64,000 nt of DNA from Methylotenera_A sp040079935 (lineage in GTDB: Bacteria; Pseudomonadota; Gammaproteobacteria; Burkholderiales; Methylophilaceae): NCBI GenBank assembly GCA_040079935.1, contig JBEBJI010000004.1:65426-129425 (forward strand), written 5' to 3'. The first letter of the stretch is position 1, and the number at the start of each line of letters is the position of its first letter. This document shows, one piece after another, positions 1 to 8,738 of the stretch. The translations under genes and the position numbers were made by a program. The notes below the pieces were generated by a model. That model made no database searches. It was not told the origin of the DNA and saw only the letters and a list, made by a program, of their open reading frames with translations.

Positions 1-380
1 AATTCGCGCGATTGTTGGTTTGATAATTGGTGAATCGGGTTTTCTTCGTTAGGAAACTCCGCCGAAGCTTTAATAAAACCAACGCCAATAAATTCAGGTG
101 AATTTACCCATTCTTCAATGTAATCAAATAATTGTTGAATTTTATCAGCAGGTTTTTTGCTGCCAGTATTGAGCTTTTCATCTAACCAAGTTTGAAAATC
201 TTGCTGACTAGTTTGCAACACCTCTAAAATTAACGCTTCTTTGGTGCGAAAATATTTATATAGTGTCATTTTGGTGGTACCAGCCACCGCCACAATGTTA
301 TCTACGCCAGTTGAGTTTATGCCCTGCGTCTGAAACAGATTAGTCGCGGTGCTTAATATTTTTTCGCGTAGTATAGACAT
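1..380 (-). CDS. TetR/AcrR family transcriptional regulator (3' part cut off by window edge)
   Basis: The minus-strand reading frame starts at ATG 378-380 and runs off the window edge, giving about 126 residues. The N-terminus has the TetR DNA-binding layout: residues 1-45 hold a helix-turn-helix ending in VAGTTKMTLYKYFRTKEAL, with the usual K-x-T-x-Y-x-Y/H-F-x-S/T-K signature of recognition helix 3. The ligand-binding domain is only partly present, so the inducer cannot be guessed. The gene lies downstream of an unknown membrane-protein gene on the same strand. A short palindrome sits 9 bp before its start, suggesting autoregulation. Confidence 0.85.
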   Translation of the reverse strand, partial: MSILREKILSTATNLFQTQGINSTGVDNIVAVAGTTKMTLYKYFRTKEALILEVLQTSQQDFQTWLDEKLNTGSKKPADKIQQLFDYIEEWVNSPEFIGVGFIKASAEFPNEENPIHQLSNQQSRE

Positions 381-388
381 CAACTCAT

Positions 389-404
389 TATACTAGACAG
401 TATA
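389..404. promoter_or_regulatory. Candidate TetR operator
   Basis: A perfect inverted repeat TATACT-AGAC-AGTATA lies immediately upstream of the TetR start codon. TetR-family regulators commonly bind such palindromes in their own promoter. This is inferred from position and symmetry only. Confidence 0.4.
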
Positions 405-421
405 GTGCGCTTGCAATAGAT

Positions 422-1174
422 TTAGCCAGCCGAGTTAGCCATTAGCATCGGCGTGTAATTGCAGCGTGTTTTCTTAAGCAATTCAATGGCAATTTGTTGT
501 TCACGCGGGTCGGTAGAAACTTGGCCATTTACTACCATATTGATATAAATGCCTTTTTGGCTGTCAGGCAACTGAATTGCTTCAATCAGCTGGCAATTGC
601 CGTGGCGCATTTGCTCCAGCTGCGCCATTAGTGCAGCAGTTTGATCTGGGCTAGCAATTGGCAGGGCGACCAAAGTGGCTTGCGAGCTGGTCTGCGCAAG
701 CATGGCAGGCGCGCTTGATTCACGCAGCGTAAACCAACTTCCAGCGACGATGATTGCGACAAAAAAACTCGCGGCCACTGCGTAAGCGGAGGATTTTTTA
801 ATGTGGAACTCTTTTTGGGTTTGCGCCAAGATTAATGCATTTGCAGCACTTCTAGCATGTATAAAGGAACGGCTGGAAGCCTCATGGATATTGACTTCCA
901 GAGCATCATTTATGGCGGAAATTGCCATAAAATAAAGTTGATTGGCTAATATTTCTGGCATCACGGCGCCTGCTTTAGCGGCTTCCGCGCTTAAAAAATT
1001 TTGCAAAATCTTAGCATTTTTTGGTTTAGAAAACTGCCCATTTAATTGTTCGCGAATGCTAGGGGCTTCGAGCCAATCTTCTAAAATATCAAATAGGCTA
1101 AGCAAGCGTCCATGCGGTGTTGGGCTCGATTTTTCGAGCATTCTAACCAACCAAGTTGAATTTAAAATATCCAT
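422..1174 (-). CDS. Uncharacterised single-pass membrane protein containing an in-frame repeat peptide
   Basis: A 250-residue protein of a family I do not recognise. Residues about 1-125 are polar and helical, residues about 130-150 form one hydrophobic membrane segment (AVAASFFVAIIVAGSWF), and about 100 residues follow. The topology would place the C-terminal part in the periplasm if the N-terminus is cytoplasmic. The stop is followed by the TetR gene, and the start abuts hemJ (hemJ ends at 1175), so it may be co-transcribed with hemJ and the TlpA-like gene. Residues 90-102 (DALEVNIHEASSR) are encoded by a degenerate copy of the 39-bp interspersed repeat seen elsewhere in the window. Confidence 0.6.
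   Translation of the reverse strand: MDILNSTWLVRMLEKSSPTPHGRLLSLFDILEDWLEAPSIREQLNGQFSKPKNAKILQNFLSAEAAKAGAVMPEILANQLYFMAISAINDALEVNIHEASSRSFIHARSAANALILAQTQKEFHIKKSSAYAVAASFFVAIIVAGSWFTLRESSAPAMLAQTSSQATLVALPIASPDQTAALMAQLEQMRHGNCQLIEAIQLPDSQKGIYINMVVNGQVSTDPREQQIAIELLKKTRCNYTPMLMANSAG
868..906 (-). repeat. 39-bp palindromic repeat, copy inside the 250-residue membrane-protein gene
   Basis: Read on the minus strand from 906 to 868 it matches the 23478 copy at 29 of 39 positions without gaps, including the shared core CAATATCCATG. It lies in the coding frame and adds the residues A-L-E-V-N-I-H, the same reading phase as the other two genic copies. Confidence 0.6.
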
Positions 1175-1585
1175 TTAGAAAGGTTTTACCACCACTAGAA
1201 TAACCACAAAGCATAATACTATCACAGGAATTTCATTAAACCAGCGATACCACACATGGCTGCGCGTATTGTTGCCAGTCTTAAAATCGCGCATCAATTT
1301 TCCGCAATAAAAATGATAAAACACCAAGCCAGCAACCAATACCAGCTTGGGGTGCAGCCACGCGCCCGTAATACCAAAACCTAACCATAACCACAATCCA
1401 AAAACCAGCGCCAATAAAGCGAGCGGCATCATGAAGCGGTAAAGCTTATGTTCCATCAGCTCAAGCCTGGCGAGCGCTTCTGCATTGGTTTCCATGGCAT
1501 GATTGACAAATAATCGTGGCAAATAAAATAGCCCCGCAAACCAGCTGGTAACGAAAATAATGTGTAGCGCTTTAACCCACAACAT
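1175..1585 (-). CDS. hemJ: HemJ-type protoporphyrinogen IX oxidase (CopD-like membrane protein)
   Basis: A 136-residue, mostly hydrophobic protein with four predicted membrane helices. It opens with the HemJ signature LWVKALHIIFVTSWFAGLFY, which contains the conserved His of the family, and has a second conserved segment around H-P-K-L-V-L. HemJ oxidises protoporphyrinogen IX to protoporphyrin IX in heme synthesis at the inner membrane. The length matches the family (about 140). It sits directly between the TlpA-like gene and the unknown membrane protein with 0-1 bp spacing, so these three are probably one transcript. Confidence 0.82.
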   Translation of the reverse strand: MLWVKALHIIFVTSWFAGLFYLPRLFVNHAMETNAEALARLELMEHKLYRFMMPLALLALVFGLWLWLGFGITGAWLHPKLVLVAGLVFYHFYCGKLMRDFKTGNNTRSHVWYRWFNEIPVIVLCFVVILVVVKPF

Positions 1586-2086
1586 TTAAAGTACAGCTTT
1601 ATCTAACAGTTGATTGAGTTTTGCAAAATCTAATTCGCCTACTTTATAGAATATGCGAAAGCCTGATTTGTCATAAATATAAGTGGTAGGCGTAATGCCT
1701 TTGTGTCTAAATGCAATTGCAACATCGTTAAAGCCATCGTGCATCACGGGAAATGGCAAGGCTTTTTGTGTTGCAAAATTAAGCACTTGGGCAGGAGGGT
1801 CGTAATCCATGGCCACCGCAATCATTTCAAAATCTTTGCCTTTGTAGGCGTTATATGTTTTTACCAAGTCGGGCATTTCATTTATACAAGTACTACAGGT
1901 AGTGGCCCAAAAATTCACCAACACCACTTTGCCTTTTAAATCTGACATGTGGATGGTTTTGCCAGCAAGGGTTACAAAGGCGGCCTGTGGTGCAAACATG
2001 CGCTTATTGAACTGAAAAGCCAACAAAGCTAGCAGCGCTAAAATACCAACTACAAGACCAATTTTTTTAATAGTTTGCATGAACAC
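1586..2086 (-). CDS. TlpA-like membrane-anchored thioredoxin
   Basis: A 166-residue protein with an N-terminal membrane anchor (about residues 8-25) and a periplasmic thioredoxin fold. The redox site is W-A-T-T-C-S-T-C (CSTC instead of the commoner CxPC), followed by a TlpA-type segment E-M-P-D-L. A cis-Pro loop (I-T-P-T-T-Y) lies near residue 137. Such proteins reduce periplasmic disulfides, often for cytochrome c maturation. The adjacency to hemJ is consistent with a heme or redox role but does not prove it. The start could also be the Met two codons downstream. Confidence 0.8.
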   Translation of the reverse strand: MFMQTIKKIGLVVGILALLALLAFQFNKRMFAPQAAFVTLAGKTIHMSDLKGKVVLVNFWATTCSTCINEMPDLVKTYNAYKGKDFEMIAVAMDYDPPAQVLNFATQKALPFPVMHDGFNDVAIAFRHKGITPTTYIYDKSGFRIFYKVGELDFAKLNQLLDKAVL

Positions 2087-2217
2087 ATTTTAGCAACTTT
2101 TGTCACATTAGGTATATATAATCCAACATAATAAACCATGCTACATACGCGGTTATTAGCCAGCTTTCAACATGATATAATTCACCTTTAACAACTGTAT
2201 AATTTAATTACCCTTCA

Positions 2218-5200
2218 ATGAACGCACCCGTACCGCTCGAAATTTTACAATCAGAACCTGCACCAGCTACGCGCCTGCGAGAAATACCTTACAACTACAC
2301 GTCATTCTCTGACCGTGAAATCGTCATTCGGTTTTTAGGTACGGAGTGCTGGGGAATTTTGAACGAGCTACGCGGTGAGCGCAAAACTGGTCGCAGCGCG
2401 CGCATGTTGTTTGAAGTGCTGGGTGACATTTGGGTAGTTTCGCGCAATCCTTATTTGCAAGATGATTTGCTAGATAACCCAAAACGCCGTAAAGCCTTAA
2501 TTGACGCGCTTCACCACCGCATTGATGCGATTGACGAGCGCGGTAGCGATAACGAAAAGGTCAATAAATTAGTCAATGCCGCCAAAATCGCGGTTGAAAA
2601 ATTTGCCGAAGATTTTCGCCAAACCTACGATTTGCGCAAAAAAGCACTCAGCAAACTCAGCAAACTCACGCGAAAAGATAATATCCAATTTGATGGCTTA
2701 GCGCGTGTTTCGCACGTGACAGATGCCACCGACTGGCGAGTGGAATATCCATTTGTGGTGTTGAATCCTGATACGGAAATTGAAATCGCTGCGTTGGTAC
2801 GCGCATGTATCGAGCTAGGTTTAACAGTGATTCCACGTGGAGGCGGTACTGGTTATACGGGTGGTGCAATTCCGCTCACGCCGATGTCGGCAGTGATAAA
2901 TACAGAGAAATTAGACCAACATACTGGCGTGCAAATGCGTACCTTGCCTGGCGTTTCGCGCCAAGTTGCAACGATAGAATGCGGCGCAGGTGTTGTCACA
3001 CGTCGTGCGATGGAAGCCGCAACTGAAGCTGGACTTGAGTTTGCGTGCGACCCAACATCGGCGGACGCATGTTGCATCGGTGGCAATGTGGCGATGAACG
3101 CAGGCGGCAAAAAAGCAGTGTTATGGGGAACGGCTTTAGATAACTTGGCGAGCTGGCGAATGGTCACGCCTGACGCGAAGTGGTTGGAAGTCGAGCGGCT
3201 AGACCACAATTTAGGCAAAATTCATGACATCGCCATGGCGCGTTTTAAAGTCACGCGCTATGACACCGACATGAAAACGCAGCTAGGCGAGCCTGAAATC
3301 TTAGAAATCGCAGGCCCAAGCTTCCGCAAAGTGGGCTTGGGTAAAGACGTCACGGATAAGTTTCTCTCAGGGCTTCCCGGCATTCAAAAAGAGGGCTGCG
3401 ATGGCCTCATTACAACTGCCACCTTTATTCTGCACCGCATGCCAAAACATGTGCGCACCATTGCGTTGGAGTTTTTCGGTAATGTTTCTCATGCCGTACC
3501 AGCGATTGTCGAGATTAAAGATTACTTAGACAGCACCGCTAAAAAAGATGTTGCCGTCATCATGGCTGGCCTGGAGCACATGGACGAGCGCTACATCAAG
3601 GCCGTGGGTTACGCCACCAAAGCGGCGCGCCAGCAACGCCCAAAAATGGTGCTAATTGCGGATATCGCATCCGACGATGAAAATGCTGTTGGCGAAGTTG
3701 CATCAAAAGTGGTGCGCATGTGTAATGCGCGTGATGGCGAAGGTTTTATTGCAGTTTCAAGCGATGCGCGAAAAAAATTCTGGCTCGATCGCGCACGTAC
3801 GGCGGCAATTGCAAAGCACACCAACGCCTTTAAAATCAACGAAGACGTGGTGATTCCATTGCCAAAATTGGGTGACTATTCTGACGGCGTCGAGCGCATT
3901 AATATCGAGCTTTCAATCAACAATAAGCTCAAACTATTAAATGCGCTGGAAGTGTTTATGCAAGGTGAGTTGCCCTTGCAAGCTGATGAAGATGGCAATG
4001 GTGACGCGGAAATGGTGCATGCTAAACAAGCAATTGCACTGCAATTGCTACGCGATTTACGCAGTCGGTGGAGTTTGATATTAAGTAACCTAGATTCGCC
4101 AATTTCAGCATTGGGTGAGCTTGGCAAGCCGCTTAAAAAATACGAAAACGTATTCCGCGCGGTGCAATCTTACGATTTACGTATCTCATGGAAGCGTGAA
4201 CTCAAACGCCCAATGGAAGAGATTTTTGCGGGGCGCGAGTACCAAAAAATCCTCAACGAGCTAGATTCAATTCACAAAAAGGTGCTGAAAAGCCGCGTGT
4301 TTATTGCCTTGCACATGCATGCGGGTGATGGCAACGTGCACACGAATATACCCGTGAATTCGGACGATTACGAGATGATGCACGACGCGCACACTGCGGT
4401 TGACCGCGTGATGGTGCTGGCGAAAAGCTTGAATGGCGTGATTTCTGGCGAGCACGGCATCGGCATTACCAAAATGGAATATCTGGATCAAAGCACTATT
4501 GATAATTTTACTGCCTACAAAAATAAAGTTGACCCAAATGGGCACTTTAATAAAGGTAAATTATTAGCAGGTTCTGGCCTCGAAAACGCCTATACACCAA
4601 GCTTTGGTTTACTAGAGCAAGAATCTATCATTATGGAACAGTCTGACATTGGCGAAATTGCCGATGATATTTCGGATTGTTTACGTTGTGGTAAATGTAA
4701 GCCCGTGTGTACCACGCACGTGCCGCGTGCGAATTTGTTATACAGCCCGCGGAACAAGATTTTAGGCACATCGTTATTGATTGAGGCATTTTTGTACGAA
4801 GAGCAAACGCGGCGCGGCATTTCACTCAAACATTTTGACGAGTTTAATGATGTGGCTGACCATTGCACGGTCTGTCACAAATGTTTAAATCCATGCCCGG
4901 TAGATATTGATTTTGGTGATGTGTCGATTAAAATGCGTAACTTTTTACGTGAGCAAGGCAAAAAGAAATTTAACCCAGGTACCGCATTGGGTATGACTTT
5001 CTTGAATCTTAAAGACCCCGCCACGATTAAATTGATGCGTCTATTTATGGTGGGTATTGGTTACAGAGCCCAAAATTTTGCGCATCTTTTAGCTAAAAAG
5101 TTTGGTTTGTTGAAAGATAAAATCAGACCGCCAGCTACCGTTGGTAAACCAGAAATTAAAGCGCAAATCGTACATTTTATTAATCGGCCAATGCCAAAAA

Positions 5201-6087
5201 AAATGCCGACTAAGACGTCCCGCGCATTATTGGGCATAGAAGATAACAGCATGATTCCTGTTATCCGTAACCCACAAAAAGTGACGGAAGACTCCGAAGC
5301 AGTATTCTATTTTCCCGGTTGTGGTTCAGAGCGTTTGTTCTCTAACGTTGGTTTGGCAACTCAGGCGATGCTGTACGAGGTGGGCGCAATCACTGTGCTA
5401 CCGCCCGGTTACTTGTGTTGTGGTTATCCGCAAACTTCAAGTGGCAATCACGACAAAGGCCAAGAAATTACCACGGATAACCGCGTGTTGTTCCACCGCG
5501 TGGCGAATACGCTCAATTACCTCGACATTAAAACGGTAATCGTGTCGTGCGGCACCTGTATGGATCAACTGCAAAAATACGAGTTTGAAAAGATTTTCCC
5601 AGGTTGCAGGCTACTGGATATTCACGAATATTTGATGGAAAAAGACATGAAGCTTTCAGGTATTACTGGTACAAAATACATGTATCATGACCCATGCCAC
5701 ACACCGATGAAGACATATAAACCGTTAGAAGTGACCAATAAGCTCATGGGAACTGACGTGCAGTTGAATGACCGCTGCTGTGGGGAAAGCGGCACCTTTG
5801 CTGTAGCCCGCCCAGATATTGCTACGCAGGTAAAAATGCGTAAGCAGGAGGAGCTGGCAAAAGGAATGCAGAAAATGGGTTTAACGGTAGGCAATCCTGA
5901 AGAAAAAGTAAAAATTCTTACATCATGTCCAAGCTGTCTACAAGGCTTGGCGCGCTATGGTGAAGATACGGGCATAGAGGCGGATTATATTGTAGTGGAA
6001 ATGGCGAAGCATATTCTGGGCGAAAATTGGATGCGCGAGTATGTGGAGAGAGTGAATAATGGCGGGATAGAGAAGGTGTTGTTGTAG
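2218..6087 (+). CDS. DUF3683 / FAD-binding / Fe-S fusion oxidoreductase (GlcD-GlcF-like)
   Basis: A 1289-residue fusion. Residues about 1-170 match the DUF3683 N-terminal region. About 175-350 is a PCMH-type FAD-binding domain (PRGGGTGYTGGAIPL), and about 480-800 is the FAD-linked oxidase C-terminal domain with HMHAGDGNVHTNIPV and SGEHGIG. About 830-900 carries two 4Fe-4S clusters (CLRCGKCKPVC and CTVCHKCLNPCPV). The C-terminus has two cysteine-rich CCG domains (FPGCGSERLFSN...LCCGYPQ and DPCHTPMK...DRCCGESGTF). This is the glycolate/D-lactate dehydrogenase architecture joined into one chain, probably feeding electrons to quinone. The substrate (D-lactate, glycolate or another 2-hydroxy acid) cannot be read from sequence. 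It is monocistronic with an AT-rich promoter region just upstream. Confidence 0.85.
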   Translation: MNAPVPLEILQSEPAPATRLREIPYNYTSFSDREIVIRFLGTECWGILNELRGERKTGRSARMLFEVLGDIWVVSRNPYLQDDLLDNPKRRKALIDALHHRIDAIDERGSDNEKVNKLVNAAKIAVEKFAEDFRQTYDLRKKALSKLSKLTRKDNIQFDGLARVSHVTDATDWRVEYPFVVLNPDTEIEIAALVRACIELGLTVIPRGGGTGYTGGAIPLTPMSAVINTEKLDQHTGVQMRTLPGVSRQVATIECGAGVVTRRAMEAATEAGLEFACDPTSADACCIGGNVAMNAGGKKAVLWGTALDNLASWRMVTPDAKWLEVERLDHNLGKIHDIAMARFKVTRYDTDMKTQLGEPEILEIAGPSFRKVGLGKDVTDKFLSGLPGIQKEGCDGLITTATFILHRMPKHVRTIALEFFGNVSHAVPAIVEIKDYLDSTAKKDVAVIMAGLEHMDERYIKAVGYATKAARQQRPKMVLIADIASDDENAVGEVASKVVRMCNARDGEGFIAVSSDARKKFWLDRARTAAIAKHTNAFKINEDVVIPLPKLGDYSDGVERINIELSINNKLKLLNALEVFMQGELPLQADEDGNGDAEMVHAKQAIALQLLRDLRSRWSLILSNLDSPISALGELGKPLKKYENVFRAVQSYDLRISWKRELKRPMEEIFAGREYQKILNELDSIHKKVLKSRVFIALHMHAGDGNVHTNIPVNSDDYEMMHDAHTAVDRVMVLAKSLNGVISGEHGIGITKMEYLDQSTIDNFTAYKNKVDPNGHFNKGKLLAGSGLENAYTPSFGLLEQESIIMEQSDIGEIADDISDCLRCGKCKPVCTTHVPRANLLYSPRNKILGTSLLIEAFLYEEQTRRGISLKHFDEFNDVADHCTVCHKCLNPCPVDIDFGDVSIKMRNFLREQGKKKFNPGTALGMTFLNLKDPATIKLMRLFMVGIGYRAQNFAHLLAKKFGLLKDKIRPPATVGKPEIKAQIVHFINRPMPKKMPTKTSRALLGIEDNSMIPVIRNPQKVTEDSEAVFYFPGCGSERLFSNVGLATQAMLYEVGAITVLPPGYLCCGYPQTSSGNHDKGQEITTDNRVLFHRVANTLNYLDIKTVIVSCGTCMDQLQKYEFEKIFPGCRLLDIHEYLMEKDMKLSGITGTKYMYHDPCHTPMKTYKPLEVTNKLMGTDVQLNDRCCGESGTFAVARPDIATQVKMRKQEELAKGMQKMGLTVGNPEEKVKILTSCPSCLQGLARYGEDTGIEADYIVVEMAKHILGENWMREYVERVNNGGIEKVLL

Positions 6088-6099
6088 CATATATTTTTG

Positions 6100-6138
6100 A
6101 TGCCCTGTAGCCCAATATCCATGAGCCTTCCAGAGCAT
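6100..6138 (+). repeat. 39-bp palindromic repeat, intergenic copy
   Basis: The outer arms ATGCCCTG and CAGAGCAT are inverted, with the core CAATATCCATG between. It lies 12 bp after the oxidase stop codon. A 10-bp direct repeat GCATATATTT occurs at 6087-6096 and 6135-6144, round the element. In the frame used by the genic copies this copy contains a TAG stop. Confidence 0.75.
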
Positions 6139-6252
6139 ATATTTATGCATTTAAAATGAATGTTTATCCTTTAAAATAGATGACATGCTACGCAGGAATG
6201 GCGCTGCTGGTATTCAACGTGTCATTGGCGATATTTCGCGTTAGAATGCCAC

Positions 6253-7029
6253 ATGAATAAGTTGTATTTAACACTATTTCTTTTACTTCAAAGCACTATA
6301 GTTTTTGCTGAAGCTGAAAACGTTCGCTGGCATGCAGGTATTGGAGATGCCAGCATTTTCGGTTGGATAACTGTAGTGGTTTACTTACTCGCTACTTTTC
6401 GATGCGTTGTTAAAGCAAAAGACTCTAAAAAATTTGGTGGTAATTATCAATTTTGGCTTTATTTAGGCGCCTTTTTATTGCTGTTGGCGGTTAATAAACA
6501 GCTAGATTTGCAAAGTTGGTTGACTGAAATTGTTAAAGATAGTGCGCAAGCACATGGATGGTATGGGCATAGAAGGCCAGTGCAAATTGTTTTTATAGCG
6601 ATGCTGGGTTTAGGTGTGTTGATTGCGCTCCTAGGTTTGCGTTTATTTTTAGCTAATTCTTGGCGGCATAATAAATTAACTTGGATGGGCATTATATTGC
6701 TTTGCACGTTTATTTTAATGCGAGCGGCATCTTTTCACCATTTTGATATTTTTATTAACCGACCTGTTTTAGGTTTAAAATTTAACGTGATATTTGAAAT
6801 AGGCGCAATTTTACTCATTATTTCAGGTACTTTTTTCAATAAAAAAACTCCAAATCTTTTAGCCATCAACACCTTCCCTATGAATGGATATGCTGAAATT
6901 ATTAACGAAGGTGATGATGTACAGTGCCCGCAATGCGGCGTTCAACCACTTGCAAAAACGATTGAAGGCCGTTTATTCAAATGCAGAGGCTGTGGTAATA
7001 AATTCATTGTGCGCGTGTTGAATAGCTAG
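6253..7029 (+). CDS. Uncharacterised multi-pass membrane protein with C-terminal zinc ribbon
   Basis: A 258-residue protein. A signal-like N-terminus is followed by about five hydrophobic segments (roughly residues 35-50, 72-85, 112-135, 142-160, 175-197). The soluble C-terminus carries two Cys pairs, CPQCG and CRGCG, spaced like a zinc ribbon. I do not recognise the family. It lies upstream of pyrD with a 40-bp gap and may share its transcript. Confidence 0.65.
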   Translation: MNKLYLTLFLLLQSTIVFAEAENVRWHAGIGDASIFGWITVVVYLLATFRCVVKAKDSKKFGGNYQFWLYLGAFLLLLAVNKQLDLQSWLTEIVKDSAQAHGWYGHRRPVQIVFIAMLGLGVLIALLGLRLFLANSWRHNKLTWMGIILLCTFILMRAASFHHFDIFINRPVLGLKFNVIFEIGAILLIISGTFFNKKTPNLLAINTFPMNGYAEIINEGDDVQCPQCGVQPLAKTIEGRLFKCRGCGNKFIVRVLNS

Positions 7030-7069
7030 AGATATTTTTAATAGTTGTTATCTCGCGTAAAATGTCGGC

Positions 7070-8086
7070 ATGAACATTTACTCCCTCGCCAAATCTTTTC
7101 TGTTTCAACTCGATGCGGAATTGACGCATGACTTGACGCTTAAAACTTTAAAATTTGCAGAAAAATCAGGCGTTTTAAATTTTTATCCTAAAGCACCAAT
7201 CTGCGCGCCGCGGCAGGTGATGGGCTTAACATTCCCTAACGCAGTTGGTTTGGCGGCTGGGTTAGATAAAAATGGCGCAGTAATTGATGGCTTTAGTCAA
7301 TTGGGTTTTGGTTTTATCGAAGTCGGAACCGTAACGCCACGCGCTCAGCCAGGAAATCCGCGCCCACGCTTGTTTCGTGTGAAAGAAGCTGAAGGCATTA
7401 TTAACCGTTTTGGTTTTAATAATTTGGGCGTGGATAATTTAGTCGAGAATGTTAAAGCGGCAAAATTTAATGGTATTTTGGGTATTAATATCGGCAAAAA
7501 TTTTGATACTCCGATGGAAAAGGCGGCAGATGATTATTTAATTTGCATGCAAAAAGTGTACGCGCATGCCAGCTATATTACGGTAAATATCTCATCGCCA
7601 AACACCAAAAACTTACGCGATTTACAGGCCGCAGAGGCGCTATCTGCCTTGCTTGCAGGCTTGAAGCTTGAGCAAAAAAAATTATCAGAAAAGCACGGAA
7701 AATATGTACCGATTGTCCTAAAAATTGCGCCAGATTTAACAGAACCACAAGTGATTGAAATCGCCGATTTGTTGATGCAACACAAGATAGATGGCGTGAT
7801 TGCAACGAATACGACCTTGAGTCGCGATGCGGTAAAAGGCATGGAAAACGCAGAGGAAACGGGCGGCTTATCTGGCGCGCCAGTGCGCAATCAATCAACT
7901 TTGGTCATTCAGCAACTGTCAAAAAAACTGCAAGGCGCACTGCCGATTATTGGCGTCGGCGGTATTTTGAATGGTGCAGATGCGGTGGAGAAAATTGCGG
8001 CAGGCGCTGATTTAGTGCAGGTGTACAGCGGTTTGATTTACAAAGGGCCGAAGTTGGTTCGCGATATTTGTAAAACCTTAGGTTGA
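7070..8086 (+). CDS. pyrD: Dihydroorotate dehydrogenase, class 2
   Basis: A 338-residue enzyme that oxidises dihydroorotate to orotate in pyrimidine synthesis, passing electrons to quinone at the inner membrane. The N-terminal helix (YSLAKSFLFQLDAELTHDLTL) is the membrane-associating extension of class 2 enzymes. FMN and substrate motifs include FPNAVGLAAGLDKNG, the catalytic-Ser loop NISSPNTKNLR, and VGGI and QVYSGLIYKGP near the C-terminus. The length is standard. The stop codon overlaps the start of the next gene (TGATG). Confidence 0.96.
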   Translation: MNIYSLAKSFLFQLDAELTHDLTLKTLKFAEKSGVLNFYPKAPICAPRQVMGLTFPNAVGLAAGLDKNGAVIDGFSQLGFGFIEVGTVTPRAQPGNPRPRLFRVKEAEGIINRFGFNNLGVDNLVENVKAAKFNGILGINIGKNFDTPMEKAADDYLICMQKVYAHASYITVNISSPNTKNLRDLQAAEALSALLAGLKLEQKKLSEKHGKYVPIVLKIAPDLTEPQVIEIADLLMQHKIDGVIATNTTLSRDAVKGMENAEETGGLSGAPVRNQSTLVIQQLSKKLQGALPIIGVGGILNGADAVEKIAAGADLVQVYSGLIYKGPKLVRDICKTLG

Positions 8087-8685
8087 TGCTCCCCATACTT
8101 TATAGTTATCGCCGTTGCCCCTACGCAATGCGCGCGCGAATGGCGCTAAAACTTGCTAATATTGAAGTTGAAATTCGCGAAATCTCATTACGTGAAAAAC
8201 CTACGCATATGTTGCAAGTTTCAACAAAAGCGACTGTTCCAGTGTTGATTCTTCCAGATGAAAGTGTGATTGAAGAAAGCTTAGAAATCATGCTTTTTGC
8301 ACTAAAAGAACATGCTCTAGGAGGCAATATCCATGCGGCTTGCAGGGCGCTTATTTTAGAGAATGATACGAGCTTTAAACAAGCCTTAGATGCTTATAAA
8401 TACCCTGAACGGTTTCCAACTAAGACGCAAATGCAGCATCGCGCAGGTGGTGAAGTGTTTTTACAAAAGCTAGAAAACTTGCTTGAGCAAAATAGTAATT
8501 TGTTTGGTGCCATGCCCAGTTTGGCAGACATTGCGATTTTTCCTTTTATTCGACAATTTGCAGCGGTGGATGCGGTTTGGTTTGAAAATTCAACATATCC
8601 AAAATTGTGCGCTTGGCTTAATGAGTGGGTAGATTCTGAATTATTTAAAAGCGTGATGACAAAAAACCCGACTTTTATAGATTAG
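8086..8685 (+). CDS. Glutathione S-transferase-like protein with an in-frame repeat insertion
   Basis: A 199-residue protein if started at ATG 8086, which overlaps the pyrD stop. The N-terminal thioredoxin-like domain has YSYRRCPYAMRARMAL (a CPYA active site) and a cis-Pro segment TVPVLILPD. The C-terminal helical part has ENDTSFKQALDAYKYPERF, typical of a betaproteobacterial GST subgroup. Residues 76-88 (HALGGNIHAACRA), at the join of the two domains, come from a copy of the 39-bp repeat. Relatives usually have a D-P-x-x-W-L type linker here; that comparison is from memory. The 3' end forms part of a terminator hairpin. Confidence 0.85.
   Translation: MLPILYSYRRCPYAMRARMALKLANIEVEIREISLREKPTHMLQVSTKATVPVLILPDESVIEESLEIMLFALKEHALGGNIHAACRALILENDTSFKQALDAYKYPERFPTKTQMQHRAGGEVFLQKLENLLEQNSNLFGAMPSLADIAIFPFIRQFAAVDAVWFENSTYPKLCAWLNEWVDSELFKSVMTKNPTFID
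8312..8350 (+). repeat. 39-bp palindromic repeat, copy inside the GST-like gene
   Basis: It matches the intergenic copy at 23478 at 30 of 39 positions with no gaps. It is translated as (H)ALGGNIHAACRA, closely resembling the conceptual ALRANIHAVCRA of the 20654 copy. It lies in the interdomain linker of the protein. Confidence 0.75.
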
Positions 8686-8718
8686 AAGTCGGGTTTTTAC
8701 CCCGACTTGCGTCGGGTA
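8661..8718. terminator. Bidirectional terminator region with two nested hairpins
   Basis: AAACCCGACTT at 8664-8674 pairs with AAGTCGGGTTT at 8686-8696, followed by more T; the left arm is in the last codons of the GST-like gene. A second hairpin, CCCGAC-TTGC-GTCGGG, follows at 8701-8716. It separates this gene from clpA, which converges from the right. Confidence 0.75.
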
Positions 8719-8738
8719 ATTTTGTTCAAAATTAAGTC

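Noticed and set aside
2853..3218. Long minus-strand open frame inside the FAD/Fe-S oxidase gene
   Set aside because: It is a shadow of a well-supported gene with clear domains in the other frame.
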